NCBI RefSeq assembly: GCF_017312485.1
Contig: NZ_BMBA01000002.1
Coordinates: forward strand, 920,635 to 984,634
Direction: 5' to 3'
Source of the DNA: Clostridium zeae
GTDB lineage: Bacteria > Bacillota > Clostridia > Clostridiales > Clostridiaceae
DNA: 64,000 nt
The position numbers were made by a program, and so were the translations under genes. Below, piece after piece: positions 8,070 through 16,395 of this stretch. Below the pieces are notes generated by a model that saw nothing but the letters and a program-made list of their open reading frames with translations, made no database searches and was not told the DNA's origin. Position 1 is the stretch's first letter. Every line of letters starts with the position of its first letter.

Positions 8070-8945
8070 TTATTCTTTTCTTTTTACAGGAATCCATACT
8101 TCACATGTATATTTTTCATAGTAATCATCATCCCAAAAGTGCTTTTCTATGCAAGGGCCTTCTATTTGTTCAAAACCTGATGAAGGAAACCATTCTGAAT
8201 ATATGCGTCTCCATACATCATGTATGACAAGATTTTGCGGTATTATTCCTTTACCTTCAAATACGACCCAGGTACACGCTGGTATGTCCAATATTTCATA
8301 TTCCATAGCCGTGTATGTTTCAGGAACCTCCCATCCCATCATAAATCTTCTACTGCCATCATCTTTGAAATCATAATGAATTCCATAAAGCATATGCATT
8401 CTATTAAACCCAAGAAGTTCATTAATTTTAAGATGTGTTCCATCTTCCCAAATTCTATCGCAAAATTCTGGAATCTCTCTGAACAAGGCATCGTTTACAG
8501 TACTTGTTAAAAAATCCACCCCAAAAACTTTAAACTTATCTCTATTAACTATTCTATAATTAATTTCACTCTCTCCTTTAATTGATATTTGAAATGAGAG
8601 CTTTGGAAACGCCTTGAGTCTTACATTCCCTTTCTTTATCTTTGAAGGTGTTACTCCATGTACTCTTTGAAAAGCCTTAGTAAAGGCATCAGGACTTTCA
8701 TAGCCATATTTAATGGCCAAGTCAATAATCTTTACGTCCTTAGAAGATAATTCTTCACCTGCAAGAGTAAGTCTGCGATTTCTAATGTATTCTGCTAAAG
8801 TAAACCCTGTTAATGCATAAAACATTCTCTGAAAATGATAACGTGATGTAAAAGCAGACTTTGCTACTTCATCAACCTCAATAGTCTCAGTCAAGTTATC
8901 CTCTATATATTCTATTGCATTGTTAAGGCATTTAATTATTTCCAA
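8070..8945 (-). CDS. AraC-family regulator with GyrI-like effector domain
   Basis: A transcription regulator of about 291 residues: an N-terminal AraC double helix-turn-helix (residues 1-105, ending GVTPSKIK) followed by a GyrI-like/SOUL effector-binding domain (residues about 120-290), as in Rob-type and multidrug-responsive regulators. I start it at a TTG at 8945 because GGAGGT lies 7 nt upstream and the resulting N-terminus (MEIIKCLNNAIEYIEDNL) fits the family. The ATG at 8960 has no ribosome site and itself overlaps that GGAGGT. The ligand and targets are unknown. Confidence 0.88.
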   Translation of the reverse strand: MEIIKCLNNAIEYIEDNLTETIEVDEVAKSAFTSRYHFQRMFYALTGFTLAEYIRNRRLTLAGEELSSKDVKIIDLAIKYGYESPDAFTKAFQRVHGVTPSKIKKGNVRLKAFPKLSFQISIKGESEINYRIVNRDKFKVFGVDFLTSTVNDALFREIPEFCDRIWEDGTHLKINELLGFNRMHMLYGIHYDFKDDGSRRFMMGWEVPETYTAMEYEILDIPACTWVVFEGKGIIPQNLVIHDVWRRIYSEWFPSSGFEQIEGPCIEKHFWDDDYYEKYTCEVWIPVKRKE

Positions 8946-9109
8946 ATTCTTTACCTCCATTTAATTATATAATCTATAAAAATCCTTTACCCGACTTTTT
9001 GTGCTCTTATTTGTCCAAGTATAATATTTACAATTATATCATTTTATTGCTAAGTCACCCTATAATCTCTATAACTAGTTTCTATTAAATCTCAAATAAT
9101 CGTAAAAAT

Positions 9110-9153
9110 AATAAAGTGAGAGCCTTCTTTTGTTAGATAGCTCTCACTTTATT
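9110..9153 (-). terminator. terminator of the aminotransferase gene
   Basis: Perfect 14-bp stem (9110-9123 with 9140-9153, arm AATAAAGTGAGAGC), followed on the minus strand by TATTTTTA. Confidence 0.8.
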
Positions 9154-9224
9154 CTATATAAGACTATATATATTTAAAACCGTGTAATATAAGCTTAACT
9201 CTTTTTGCTTAATGCATCCTACTT

Positions 9225-10073
9225 TTATCCTTCTTTTGTCTCCACAAAAAACTCTTCAAGTAATGCTGCCTGCAATTTTAAGACTATATCTGAAGCCTTT
9301 CCACCTACTGTAACCCCGTCTATTTCACAAGCACTCATGCAAAACTGCCCTGAGCTTGTGACTATAACTTCATCTGCTTCCATTAGTTCCGTTACAGTAA
9401 AAGGAGTTTCGTCTACAGGTATATTAAAGATTTCGCACATCTTTATTATGTGTGCCCTTGCTATACCTGGCAAAATCAAATTATCTGTTGGTGCTGTTTT
9501 AAAAACACCATTTTTTATTATCGAAACATTGCTATGAGCACATTCTGTCACTCTATCTCCTCTATGGAATATAGCTTCATCACAACCTGCCTCCTCAGTT
9601 TTCTGTGCTGCTATGACATTTGGTAATAGATTTAAAGTCTTAATATTACAATGTAAGAATCTAGTATCTTCTAGAGTAATTAGTTTTACTTTCTTTGACA
9701 TATCCTTAATAGTACGTGGAGTTAGAAGTATCCAAACATTTGCATTTACTTCATCTCCAAGAAAAGCATGATTACGCATACCAGTTCCTCTTGTAACCTG
9801 CCAATATACAAATTGTTCTCCTGAGTCTACTTTTTTAACCATCTCTTGCAGCAAATTTTTAAATTCATCCTTCGTATAAGGAATTTTAATAGAAATAAGC
9901 TCTGCACTATTAAAAAATCTATCAATATGCTCATCTAATGCAAATATCTTATGATTTCTACTATATGTAGCATCATATACGCCATCACCAAAATAACATA
10001 CACGGTCATTCATTGGTATACTCATGTTCTCAATTAAATCATATTTCCCATTATAAAACCCTAAATTCTCCAT
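9225..10073 (-). CDS. dat: D-amino acid aminotransferase (PLP class IV)
   Basis: A 282-residue cytosolic class IV aminotransferase. It makes D-glutamate and D-alanine interconvertible (D-Ala + 2-oxoglutarate), feeding peptidoglycan synthesis. Family marks: FGDGVYDATYSRN near the start, the PLP lysine in IKTLNLLPNVIA, and the phosphate-binding ECAHSNVSII and SSGQFCMSACE segments. The YxR-type N-terminal pattern fits D-alanine transaminase better than branched-chain IlvE, but substrate choice is not certain. A short gene remnant lies 14 bp upstream on the same strand. A strong terminator follows. Confidence 0.88.
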   Translation of the reverse strand: MENLGFYNGKYDLIENMSIPMNDRVCYFGDGVYDATYSRNHKIFALDEHIDRFFNSAELISIKIPYTKDEFKNLLQEMVKKVDSGEQFVYWQVTRGTGMRNHAFLGDEVNANVWILLTPRTIKDMSKKVKLITLEDTRFLHCNIKTLNLLPNVIAAQKTEEAGCDEAIFHRGDRVTECAHSNVSIIKNGVFKTAPTDNLILPGIARAHIIKMCEIFNIPVDETPFTVTELMEADEVIVTSSGQFCMSACEIDGVTVGGKASDIVLKLQAALLEEFFVETKEG

Positions 10074-10087
10074 AAATCTCTCTCCCT

Positions 10088-10216
10088 TTATTTAAACCAG
10101 CTTTTGCGATTTGTATAAAATTTATTTACTTCCACTATCATAACACTTATTGCTGATGCTTTTATTCTAGCATTAGATTTTAAATACTCCAATATTTTAT
10201 GATGCATATAATCCAT
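10088..10216 (-). pseudogene. short ORF resembling the head of an AsnC/Lrp regulator (remnant)
   Basis: A 42-codon reading frame with GGAGTGAGAG before the ATG. Its first 25 residues (MDYMHHKILEYLKSNARIKA) resemble the start of AsnC/Lrp proteins, where D-x-x-D-R-K-I-L-x-L-L-x-x-N-A-R is typical. The rest does not continue the helix-turn-helix and no effector domain follows. Lrp-type genes often sit beside amino acid aminotransferases, and this one is 14 bp upstream of dat. I read it as a truncated remnant; it may also be a leader peptide or chance. Confidence 0.4.
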
Positions 10217-10253
10217 AAACTCTCACTCCATAACAAACTTTAAAAATTGTTAT

Positions 10254-11069
10254 TTATAACGATATAAGTTGTTGCAACTTAGTCCTTGTCTCATCATCTA
10301 CAGGCATTTGTATAGTAACACTTGCTCCTTCTATATCAGTGGATTTAAATGAAATGTAACTTAAATATAAATTTCCCACTATAGGATGGTGAAGAAGCTT
10401 CTGACCTTCTGGAGTTCCCATAATGCCCTGATTACTCCACCACTCATTGAAGAGAGGATTTTTAGCATCCAATTCATTAATAATCTCATTTATCTTACTA
10501 TCATTTTCATAGTAGCTGTAATTTGCTCTTAGTTGTTCAACACGTAGCTTGGAATGCCCCTCCCAATTATCTAATAATTTCTTCATAGAATCATCATTAA
10601 AGGATCTCCAAACAGAGTTTCTTTCTTTTTCACTCATTTCCTCATAATTGCCGTAAACTTTTAAAGCTGCTTTATTCCAACCAATTATTGTCAATTTGCT
10701 ATCAGTAACATAAGCTATATTAGGATTTTGATTATCTAGAAATTTTTGCAAGGTATCCGATATGTTTATAGAAGTATACTCTTCAATCGGCATCTTTTTT
10801 TCGGACAGGTTGAATAAATATCTCTTTTCTTCAGTATTTAACTGTAACACCTTGCTTAGTGCAAGTAACACATCTACTGATGGATTAACGTCTTGTCCTT
10901 GCTCAATGCGAACATACCAGTCAATACTTACTCCCGCTAAATCAGCAACTTCCTCTCTCTTCAGCCCTTCAACTCTTCTTCTTTTTTCGGATTTTAATCC
11001 AAATTGTTCAGGCCTCAAGGTTGATCTTTTCTTCTTTAAAAACAATCCAAGTTCTTTGTTCTTATCCAT
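10254..11069 (-). CDS. XRE-family regulator with MmyB-like ligand-binding domain
   Basis: About 271 residues. The N-terminal helix-turn-helix (residues 10-75) has the typical RRRVEGLKREEVADLAGVSIDWYVRIEQG pattern of the MmyB/actinobacterial-like group. The C-terminal half is the PAS-like MmyB ligand-binding domain, ending NLYLSYISF and a beta strand. I chose the second of two adjacent ATGs (11069), as GGGGAG is then 6 nt away. The gene is divergent from an MFS transporter gene with 150 bp between them, so it probably controls that gene. The ligand is unknown. Confidence 0.87.
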   Translation of the reverse strand: MDKNKELGLFLKKKRSTLRPEQFGLKSEKRRRVEGLKREEVADLAGVSIDWYVRIEQGQDVNPSVDVLLALSKVLQLNTEEKRYLFNLSEKKMPIEEYTSINISDTLQKFLDNQNPNIAYVTDSKLTIIGWNKAALKVYGNYEEMSEKERNSVWRSFNDDSMKKLLDNWEGHSKLRVEQLRANYSYYENDSKINEIINELDAKNPLFNEWWSNQGIMGTPEGQKLLHHPIVGNLYLSYISFKSTDIEGASVTIQMPVDDETRTKLQQLISL

Positions 11070-11135
11070 CATTATCTCCCCTATTTATTATTAACTATTA
11101 ATGATGATTGTGTTAGGTTTAAAGCTAGTATTAAT

Positions 11136-11148
11136 TATCATAGGATAA
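11136..11148. repeat. 13-bp site repeated in inverted orientation behind the MFS gene
   Basis: TATCATAGGATAA lies between the divergent XRE and MFS genes. Its exact reverse complement occurs at 12414-12426 just past the MFS stop, and 12 of its 13 bases recur at 12399-12411. Confidence 0.5.
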
Positions 11149-11218
11149 CCTGGGTTCTATTTAAAATAATGCTTTAATTATACACTATCTTTATAGTTTC
11201 TAGAAAGGAAGATGTAAA

Positions 11219-12409
11219 ATGAATAAAGATGCGAATGCAAAAAATTTCTCAGGAAAATTATTAATAGTGCTCACAATTATATGTTCAATTGTAGTAGCTA
11301 ATCTTTATTATGATCAAGTTTTATTATCTAGTATTTCCAATTATTTTTCAGTGCCTATTTCATCATCTGGTATGCTTATTACAGCAATACAGGCTGGTTA
11401 TACAGTAGGATTATTATTTATTGTTCCATTAGGAGATAGGTATAGCAGAAGACTGCTTATCATATTAAGTATAGTTTGTTCCTCAATATTATTACATCTA
11501 ATGACTTTAGTTCCTACATTTAATTTAATAGTAGTTATAGGATTTCTAATGGGACTTTTTAGTGTTTCAGCACAACTTATAATCCCGTTTGTTTCCTCAA
11601 ATATTTCTTCTGAAAGAAGAGGTGTGATTGTTGGTCACTTGCTAACTGGAGTATTTCTCGGAGTGCTATTAGGCAGAATGTTTGGAGGAGTTATGGGCCA
11701 GTTATTAGGTTGGAAAGCAGTTCACGAAACTGCTGCAATTGTCTTATTAGTCTTTGCAGTATATTTATTCTATGTACTTCCAAAAGATAATGTAGAAAAA
11801 GAAAATTCATATAAAAATATAATATTCTCTCTACCTCCATTACTAAAAAAAGAAAAGGTATTAAGGGAAACTATAGTATTTGGTGCTGCAGCCTTTTGTG
11901 CCTTCAATATTTTCTGGGTCTCACTTTCTCTTATTTTAGAAAGTTATCCATATAATTATGGCAGCGCCATGGTTGGAATATTCGGCTTTTTGGGTATAGC
12001 AGGTGCATTAGCTGCTGGTTTTACAGGAAAACTTTCTAATAGTAAAAAAGTAAGTTTATGGAATATATTTGCTCTAGCTATTATGTTTGTATCTTTTTTA
12101 GTCCTTGGTATAGGCTGGTCAAAATTTATAATTCTCGTTATTGTAACCTTTACTTTAGATGTTGGTTCAAGAATGAATATGTCTTTAAACCAAGGTCGAA
12201 TTTACAAGCTTAATCCTCAAAATCATAGCAGATTGAATTCACTTTATATGGTTGGTTACTACTTAGGTGGATCTCTTGGCTCCTTGATAAGTACTAATGT
12301 ATATCATCAATTTGGTGCTATTGGAATCATGATTGCAAGCTGCACGGTGCTATTTCTAGCATATGCTTATTATTTAATTAGTAATAAACTTAAGAAAATT
12401 ATCCTATGA
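11219..12409 (+). CDS. major facilitator superfamily transporter
   Basis: A 396-residue, 12-helix membrane transporter. The loop 2-3 signature is PLGDRYSRRLL (about residues 80-90), and a second GxLSNSKK-type loop lies in the middle. It resembles drug/H+ antiporters of the YgaY/YfcJ-like group; the substrate is unknown. AAAGGAAG precedes the ATG. It is divergent from the MmyB-type regulator, a common arrangement for an inducible efflux pump. Confidence 0.88.
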   Translation: MNKDANAKNFSGKLLIVLTIICSIVVANLYYDQVLLSSISNYFSVPISSSGMLITAIQAGYTVGLLFIVPLGDRYSRRLLIILSIVCSSILLHLMTLVPTFNLIVVIGFLMGLFSVSAQLIIPFVSSNISSERRGVIVGHLLTGVFLGVLLGRMFGGVMGQLLGWKAVHETAAIVLLVFAVYLFYVLPKDNVEKENSYKNIIFSLPPLLKKEKVLRETIVFGAAAFCAFNIFWVSLSLILESYPYNYGSAMVGIFGFLGIAGALAAGFTGKLSNSKKVSLWNIFALAIMFVSFLVLGIGWSKFIILVIVTFTLDVGSRMNMSLNQGRIYKLNPQNHSRLNSLYMVGYYLGGSLGSLISTNVYHQFGAIGIMIASCTVLFLAYAYYLISNKLKKIIL

Positions 12410-12569
12410 TTATTTATCCTATGATAATTTAGCATCTGTTTAATATGACAATGTAATTCTATAATGATTATATAAAATTACATTCAATTAATTCGATAAA
12501 TCTACTCTTTAATATAAAAAATCTTATTCTAAAATTATACATCATACTAGACAATAAAGGAGAGTAAAA

Positions 12570-13367
12570 ATGAATTTAACAACTGTAAATCGAGAAAAAT
12601 GTATTAAATGTGGACTTTGCGTAAATGAATGTCCTGAACAGGTATTTAGACTCGGGAAAAATGGCCCTGAAGAAGTTTGTCCTGAAAATTGTATTGCCTG
12701 CGGTCATTGTGTAGCCGTTTGTCCAAGGGAAGCTATGGACAACATAAAAGCTCCGCTCTCAAATCAAGCCAGCTCAAAAAACTTCCCTAAATTGAGTCCT
12801 GAAGAAGCAGAGAACTTTATTCGCTCAAGACGTGCTATTCGTTCCTATAAGCCAACCCCTGTTCCAAGAGAAAAATTAATAGATCTTGTTAATATCGCGC
12901 ATTACGCTCCTAGTGGACATAACTTGCAAGGCATATCCTATTTTATAATTGACGATCGAAACCTCCTTGATAAAGCGGTTAAATTTGTAATTGAAGAATT
13001 TGAAAAAGCAAGTTTATCAAGTGAATTTACAAAACCTTATCGTGAGAAAGGCATGGATACTATATTGAGAGGTGCCCCTAGCCTCATCTTAGCAATTTCT
13101 GATTCAGATTTTCCAAGAGGAAGGGAAAATTCTATTTTTTCATTAACATATTTAGAGCTTTATGCACCAACACTAGGATTGGGTTCATGCTGGGCTGGAA
13201 TGTTTGAAAGAATTGTTATGAAGGATAATTGTCCATTATTTGAATTATTTAGTATTCCTAAAAACAAAAAAGTAACAGGTGCTGTTATGGTAGGATACCC
13301 TAAATATACTTATCCAAGGTTAGTGGACAAAAGCCCATTAGAATTCACTTTTACAAATGAGCACTAA
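12570..13367 (+). CDS. nitroreductase fused to a 2[4Fe-4S] ferredoxin domain
   Basis: A 265-residue cytosolic oxidoreductase. Residues 1-60 carry two Cys clusters, CIKCGLCVNECP and CIACGHCVAVCP, for two [4Fe-4S] centres. The rest is an FMN-binding nitroreductase domain starting RSRRAIRSYKPTPVP, with GLGSCWAGMF near the end. The built-in ferredoxin suggests electrons come directly from the clostridial ferredoxin pool. The physiological substrate is unknown. AAAGGAGAG precedes the ATG. Confidence 0.92.
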   Translation: MNLTTVNREKCIKCGLCVNECPEQVFRLGKNGPEEVCPENCIACGHCVAVCPREAMDNIKAPLSNQASSKNFPKLSPEEAENFIRSRRAIRSYKPTPVPREKLIDLVNIAHYAPSGHNLQGISYFIIDDRNLLDKAVKFVIEEFEKASLSSEFTKPYREKGMDTILRGAPSLILAISDSDFPRGRENSIFSLTYLELYAPTLGLGSCWAGMFERIVMKDNCPLFELFSIPKNKKVTGAVMVGYPKYTYPRLVDKSPLEFTFTNEH

Positions 13368-13440
13368 TATAAATGAATAGTTTAAATATAAAATTCAGTC
13401 CATGTTTCAACAATAATCTTAAACCTAATAAAAATTTATA

Positions 13441-13480
13441 TTTTCAAAACTCCTTACATATCCAAAAGGAGTTTTGAAAA
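13441..13480. terminator. stem-loop between convergent genes
   Basis: Perfect 15-bp arms (13441-13455 and 13466-13480, TTTTCAAAACTCCTT) with a 10-nt loop, between the nitroreductase (+) and a GNAT gene (-); likely terminates both. Confidence 0.75.
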
Positions 13481-13495
13481 TATCTAAATAAGGAA

Positions 13496-13990
13496 TTATA
13501 ATACCTTATCATAGCAATAAAATATACCTTCGTGACCTAATAAGTTAATCTTTCCCTTAAACCCATATCCACACTTTGTTAAAAGCCCTTGAGCTTTTTT
13601 GTTTAATGAATTTGTATCAGTTCTTATATAATTTATATCATTTTCAGCACAGATATCATCAACATAATTTATAAGTTTAACACCTACACCTTTTCCTTTA
13701 AAAGAGTTATTAACTGCAAGCCTATGTATTGTTAGTGCATCTCTTTCTGTTGACCAATTTACATCTTTATATTCCTCTGGTTCTTCTTTGTTAATGCATA
13801 TAAGTCCAGCAATAATCCCATCCATATCATAAACAAAGAGAGTTTCTTCTTTAATATCATTAATAAAATCTTCTTTTCTTGGATAATCTTCATCCCATTG
13901 AAAATTGCCGTAGGAGTGCATATCCAACTTTGAACCTTCAACAATGTACACAATTTGCTCTAAATCTGAAAGTATAGCATTTCTAATCAT
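13496..13990 (-). CDS. GNAT-family N-acetyltransferase
   Basis: About 164 residues with a single GNAT fold. The acetyl-CoA loop is seen as LAVNNSFKGKGVGVKLINY and the late motif as NKKAQGLLTKCGY. It overlaps the end of the MarR gene by 8 nt; AGGAGG inside that gene is 8 nt before the ATG at 13990 (a second ATG at 13996 is too close to it). Co-transcribed with MarR and under its operators. Substrate unknown; a small toxic amine or antibiotic is possible. Confidence 0.87.
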   Translation of the reverse strand: MIRNAILSDLEQIVYIVEGSKLDMHSYGNFQWDEDYPRKEDFINDIKEETLFVYDMDGIIAGLICINKEEPEEYKDVNWSTERDALTIHRLAVNNSFKGKGVGVKLINYVDDICAENDINYIRTDTNSLNKKAQGLLTKCGYGFKGKINLLGHEGIFYCYDKVL

Positions 13991-14453
13991 TTTCATGTCC
14001 TCCTAATATCATTTTTGAAGCTTTCCACTCTGCCTCAATATTTTTACTCATTTTCATTATCAGTTCGATGACAATTGATTTATCATCTTCACTGAAATCT
14101 TTAAAACAAGTTTCTATATTTTTATTTTCCTGATCTATTATATAGTCATATGATTCTAACCCCTTTTTAGTAGGATACAAACGAATGACACGCTTATCAT
14201 TTAAATCCTTCTTTCTCTCGATATACCCTTCCGCTTCTAACTTTTGAATAGCTTTAGTAGTAGAAGTCTTATCAATTTTTAAAAGCACTGTTAAGTCTAT
14301 AAAATTAATTCCTGGATGCTCACATATTCTTGTTAAGTATATAAATTGTCCCTTTTGCAGATTTAACTCTTTAAACTTATTATCAGATATAGAATGAATA
14401 CTACGAGACAATGTACCAATTTCTCTAAGAACCTCACTGTTTAGTCTATTCAC
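13983..14453 (-). CDS. MarR-family transcriptional regulator
   Basis: A winged-helix repressor of about 156 residues (FIDLTVLLKIDKTSTTKAIQKLEAEGYIERKKD is the DNA-binding helix and wing). I start it at the GTG at 14453, with AAGGAG 8 nt upstream; another GTG at 14462 overlaps that site. Two near-identical palindromes flank its promoter, which argues for tight autorepression. It is the first gene of a two-gene operon with the GNAT enzyme. Confidence 0.9.
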   Translation of the reverse strand: MNRLNSEVLREIGTLSRSIHSISDNKFKELNLQKGQFIYLTRICEHPGINFIDLTVLLKIDKTSTTKAIQKLEAEGYIERKKDLNDKRVIRLYPTKKGLESYDYIIDQENKNIETCFKDFSEDDKSIVIELIMKMSKNIEAEWKASKMILGGHEND

Positions 14454-14470
14454 AAAAATCACTCCTTATA

Positions 14471-14520
14471 ATAGTTGAACTTTCAACTATTATATTATAA
14501 ATTAGTTGAAAGTTCAACTA
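14471..14520 (-). promoter_or_regulatory. MarR promoter framed by two palindromic operators
   Basis: Operator 1: ATAGTTGAACTTTCAACTAT (14471-14490, 9-bp arms, 2-nt centre). Operator 2: TAGTTGAAAGTTCAACTA (14503-14520, 8-bp arms). On the minus strand -35 TTGAAC (14512-14517) lies inside operator 2 and -10 TATAAT (14489-14494) overlaps operator 1, with exactly 17 bp between them. A bound MarR dimer at either site would block RNA polymerase. Confidence 0.85.
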
Positions 14521-14521
14521 T

Positions 14522-14837
14522 AAAACATACAAATAAACTATTTCAGTATTAGTGGTATATTAACTGAACTTTCAAAATTACTAATACTTCTCATGTAAAG
14601 TTTCTCTAAATCTGATTCTCCACAACCAACACTATAGCTTGACTACATAATGCCAAAATGATAAAATTTAATAAACTTATTGGAATACTTTGATATACTT
14701 TTGAATATCTTATTATATACATCATATTTACGACTAAAAATCATACTTATATAGATGATATGCAAAGATTTTGATGATAAAATTAAAGAAAAGTATTATA
14801 ATTATTATACTTTTTAAATTAATAGGAGTGATTATAA
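14522..14837. other. intergenic region between MarR and luxS
   Basis: A 316-bp stretch without a gene. It holds a half-site like the MarR operator (TGAACTTTCA near 14564) and, just before luxS, an imperfect hairpin AAAAGTAT...ATACTTTT. I see no riboswitch. Confidence 0.5.
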
Positions 14838-15317
14838 ATGGAGAAGATCGCGAGCTTTACAGTAAATCATTTGGACTTACTTCCAGGTGTATATGTATCA
14901 AGAAAAGATAATTTTAAAGATGTAGTTCTTACAACCTTTGATATAAGAATGACTAGACCTAACCTAGAACCTGTTATGAACACTGCAGAAATGCATGCAT
15001 TTGAACATTTAGGTGCTACTTTCTTAAGAAATCATAAGACTTATGCTTCAAAGACTGTTTACTTTGGACCAATGGGCTGCAGAACTGGTTTCTATATAAT
15101 ACTTGAAGGTGATTACGAGTCAAAAGATATTGTTGGTTTACTAAAAGAAATGTATCAATTTGTTGCTGACTTTGAAGGGGATATTCCCGGTGCATCAGCT
15201 AGAGATTGCGGAAACTATTTAGATATGAATCTTCCAATGGCTAAATATCTAGCAAATAAATTCTTAAAAGAAGTTCTAGACGTTATAACTGAAAAGAACT
15301 TAGTATATCCACAATAA
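14838..15317 (+). CDS. luxS: S-ribosylhomocysteine lyase
   Basis: Cleaves S-ribosylhomocysteine to homocysteine and DPD, the precursor of autoinducer-2, in the activated methyl cycle. It is a small cytosolic Fe-dependent homodimer. The metal site HxxEH is visible as HAFEH (about residues 53-57), followed by LGATFLRNH, and the third ligand is Cys near residue 123 in ARDCGNYLDMN. Length 159 is normal. AGGAGTGAT precedes the ATG. It stands alone, without mtnN or metB partners, and is followed by a good terminator. Confidence 0.97.
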   Translation: MEKIASFTVNHLDLLPGVYVSRKDNFKDVVLTTFDIRMTRPNLEPVMNTAEMHAFEHLGATFLRNHKTYASKTVYFGPMGCRTGFYIILEGDYESKDIVGLLKEMYQFVADFEGDIPGASARDCGNYLDMNLPMAKYLANKFLKEVLDVITEKNLVYPQ

Positions 15318-15343
15318 TTTAAATACCTAGTGTTTAGATACTT

Positions 15344-15385
15344 AAAGAGTCCCTATGGTATATACTTATATCATACGGACTCTTT
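15344..15385 (+). terminator. luxS terminator
   Basis: AAAGAGTCC (15344-15352) pairs with GGACTCTTT (15377-15385), extended by an inner TATG-TATA stem; it also lies past the convergent lipoprotein gene. Confidence 0.75.
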
Positions 15386-15399
15386 AGCTTTATATATAA

Positions 15400-15948
15400 T
15401 TATTCTGTTTTAGAAAGCATCTTTGCATAGTTATTAATTGAATGTGAATACACCTTCCATTGATTGTCTTCAAACACAAGCCCTACATAACCTTTTTCTG
15501 TATCCTCTTCCTTCTTCTGATCCTTGTCGTATGTGGCTTCTACTGTTGCTGTATAATTAAATCCAAACTTACCTGCTTTCTTGTCCTCAAAGGTCTTCTC
15601 AAAATCAATTTTTGTAGCCTTTAAGCTGCATTTATTCGCTGAACTAAATTTTAGATTTCTACCATACCACCTATCAGCCATAAGTGATTCCAGTGCTTTT
15701 TTAGTTGTCACAGTATAAAATTTTTCATGTGCTTTAGTAATAGTATCGATAGAGTTCATAGCCTCAGTTGAACTATTTGAATCTTTTACTTCATAAAGCT
15801 CATTCAAAAACTTTTCTGCTGTTGCTTGTGCCGTACCTTCAGAAGCTTTAGCCTCTTCTGTTTTCTTAGCCCCATTTGAACATCCCGTAGCAATAAATAA
15901 GCAAATTATTATTGCTGAAATAATAATTAATCCAAACCTTTTTTTCAA
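15400..15948 (-). CDS. lipoprotein of unknown function
   Basis: A 182-residue protein with a lipoprotein signal: KKR, a hydrophobic stretch and lipobox IATGC (Cys near residue 23). A Lys/Glu/Ala linker follows, then an alpha+beta domain of about 130 residues with a late segment GLVFEDNQWKVYSHSINNYAK. The size and the ending recall NTF2-like extracellular domains, but this is a guess. It is a single gene, convergent with luxS and divergent from blaI. Confidence 0.72.
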   Translation of the reverse strand: MKKRFGLIIISAIIICLFIATGCSNGAKKTEEAKASEGTAQATAEKFLNELYEVKDSNSSTEAMNSIDTITKAHEKFYTVTTKKALESLMADRWYGRNLKFSSANKCSLKATKIDFEKTFEDKKAGKFGFNYTATVEATYDKDQKKEEDTEKGYVGLVFEDNQWKVYSHSINNYAKMLSKTE

Positions 15949-16171
15949 TGTAATCTCTCCCCCAATATTTTTTTAACAACTATTTTATTTTTACATAATC
16001 TTTATGGGGATTATAGCATTTATTACCATATAATCCTATATTTATATCCACATACATATTCTTTTTTAAATTGCATAAAAGCTGAATAGCCTTGATTATT
16101 GTTATATATATCAATTTCTTTTACATTTTCTCATGATTTCAATTTTTATTATTTTAGATAAACTACTTCAT
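15949..16171. other. upstream region of the lipoprotein gene
   Basis: The part of the 447-bp lipoprotein-blaI gap not taken by the long hairpin and BlaI sites. It is very AT rich and should hold the lipoprotein promoter; nothing else is recognisable. Confidence 0.4.
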
Positions 16172-16317
16172 GTTTTGATCCTAAGGATTTAAGTACTTTA
16201 TCTATATAGGATTCCTAACCCAACTATTAAGTTATACGTGCCCGATAATCCCCAGAAGCCTGGATTATCGAACAAGTATAACTTAAGTTTCGATATAGAA
16301 ATCCTTTAGCATCAAAC
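16172..16317. repeat. 146-bp nested inverted repeat (long hairpin)
   Basis: Four nested stems fold the segment into one long hairpin: 16172-16190 with 16299-16317 (imperfect), 16201-16207 with 16293-16299, 16227-16237 with 16276-16286 (11 bp perfect, TTAAGTTATAC), and 16244-16251 with 16262-16269 (GATAATCC). It ends 15 bp before the blaI -35 box. It contains no ORF. A structured RNA or a MITE-like relic are the main options. Confidence 0.7.
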
Positions 16318-16332
16318 CTTGCAAATCTTCTG

Positions 16333-16382
16333 TTGACAAATCCATCCTACAGTTGTAGGATAAAGTTAGGATTACAAATGTA
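16333..16382 (+). promoter_or_regulatory. blaI promoter with two BlaI operators
   Basis: -35 TTGACA (16333-16338) and -10 TAGGAT (16356-16361) are 17 bp apart. Operator 1 ATCCTACAGTTGTAGGAT (16344-16361) is a perfect palindrome covering the -10 box. Operator 2 TACAAATGTA (16373-16382) covers the downstream region. Both contain the TACA-N2-TGTA core known for BlaI/MecI. Confidence 0.9.
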
Positions 16383-16395
16383 GGAGGAGTAAAAA

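Noticed and set aside
14522-14837. possible SAM riboswitch before luxS
   Set aside because: No conserved SAM-I or SAM-II core could be recognised.
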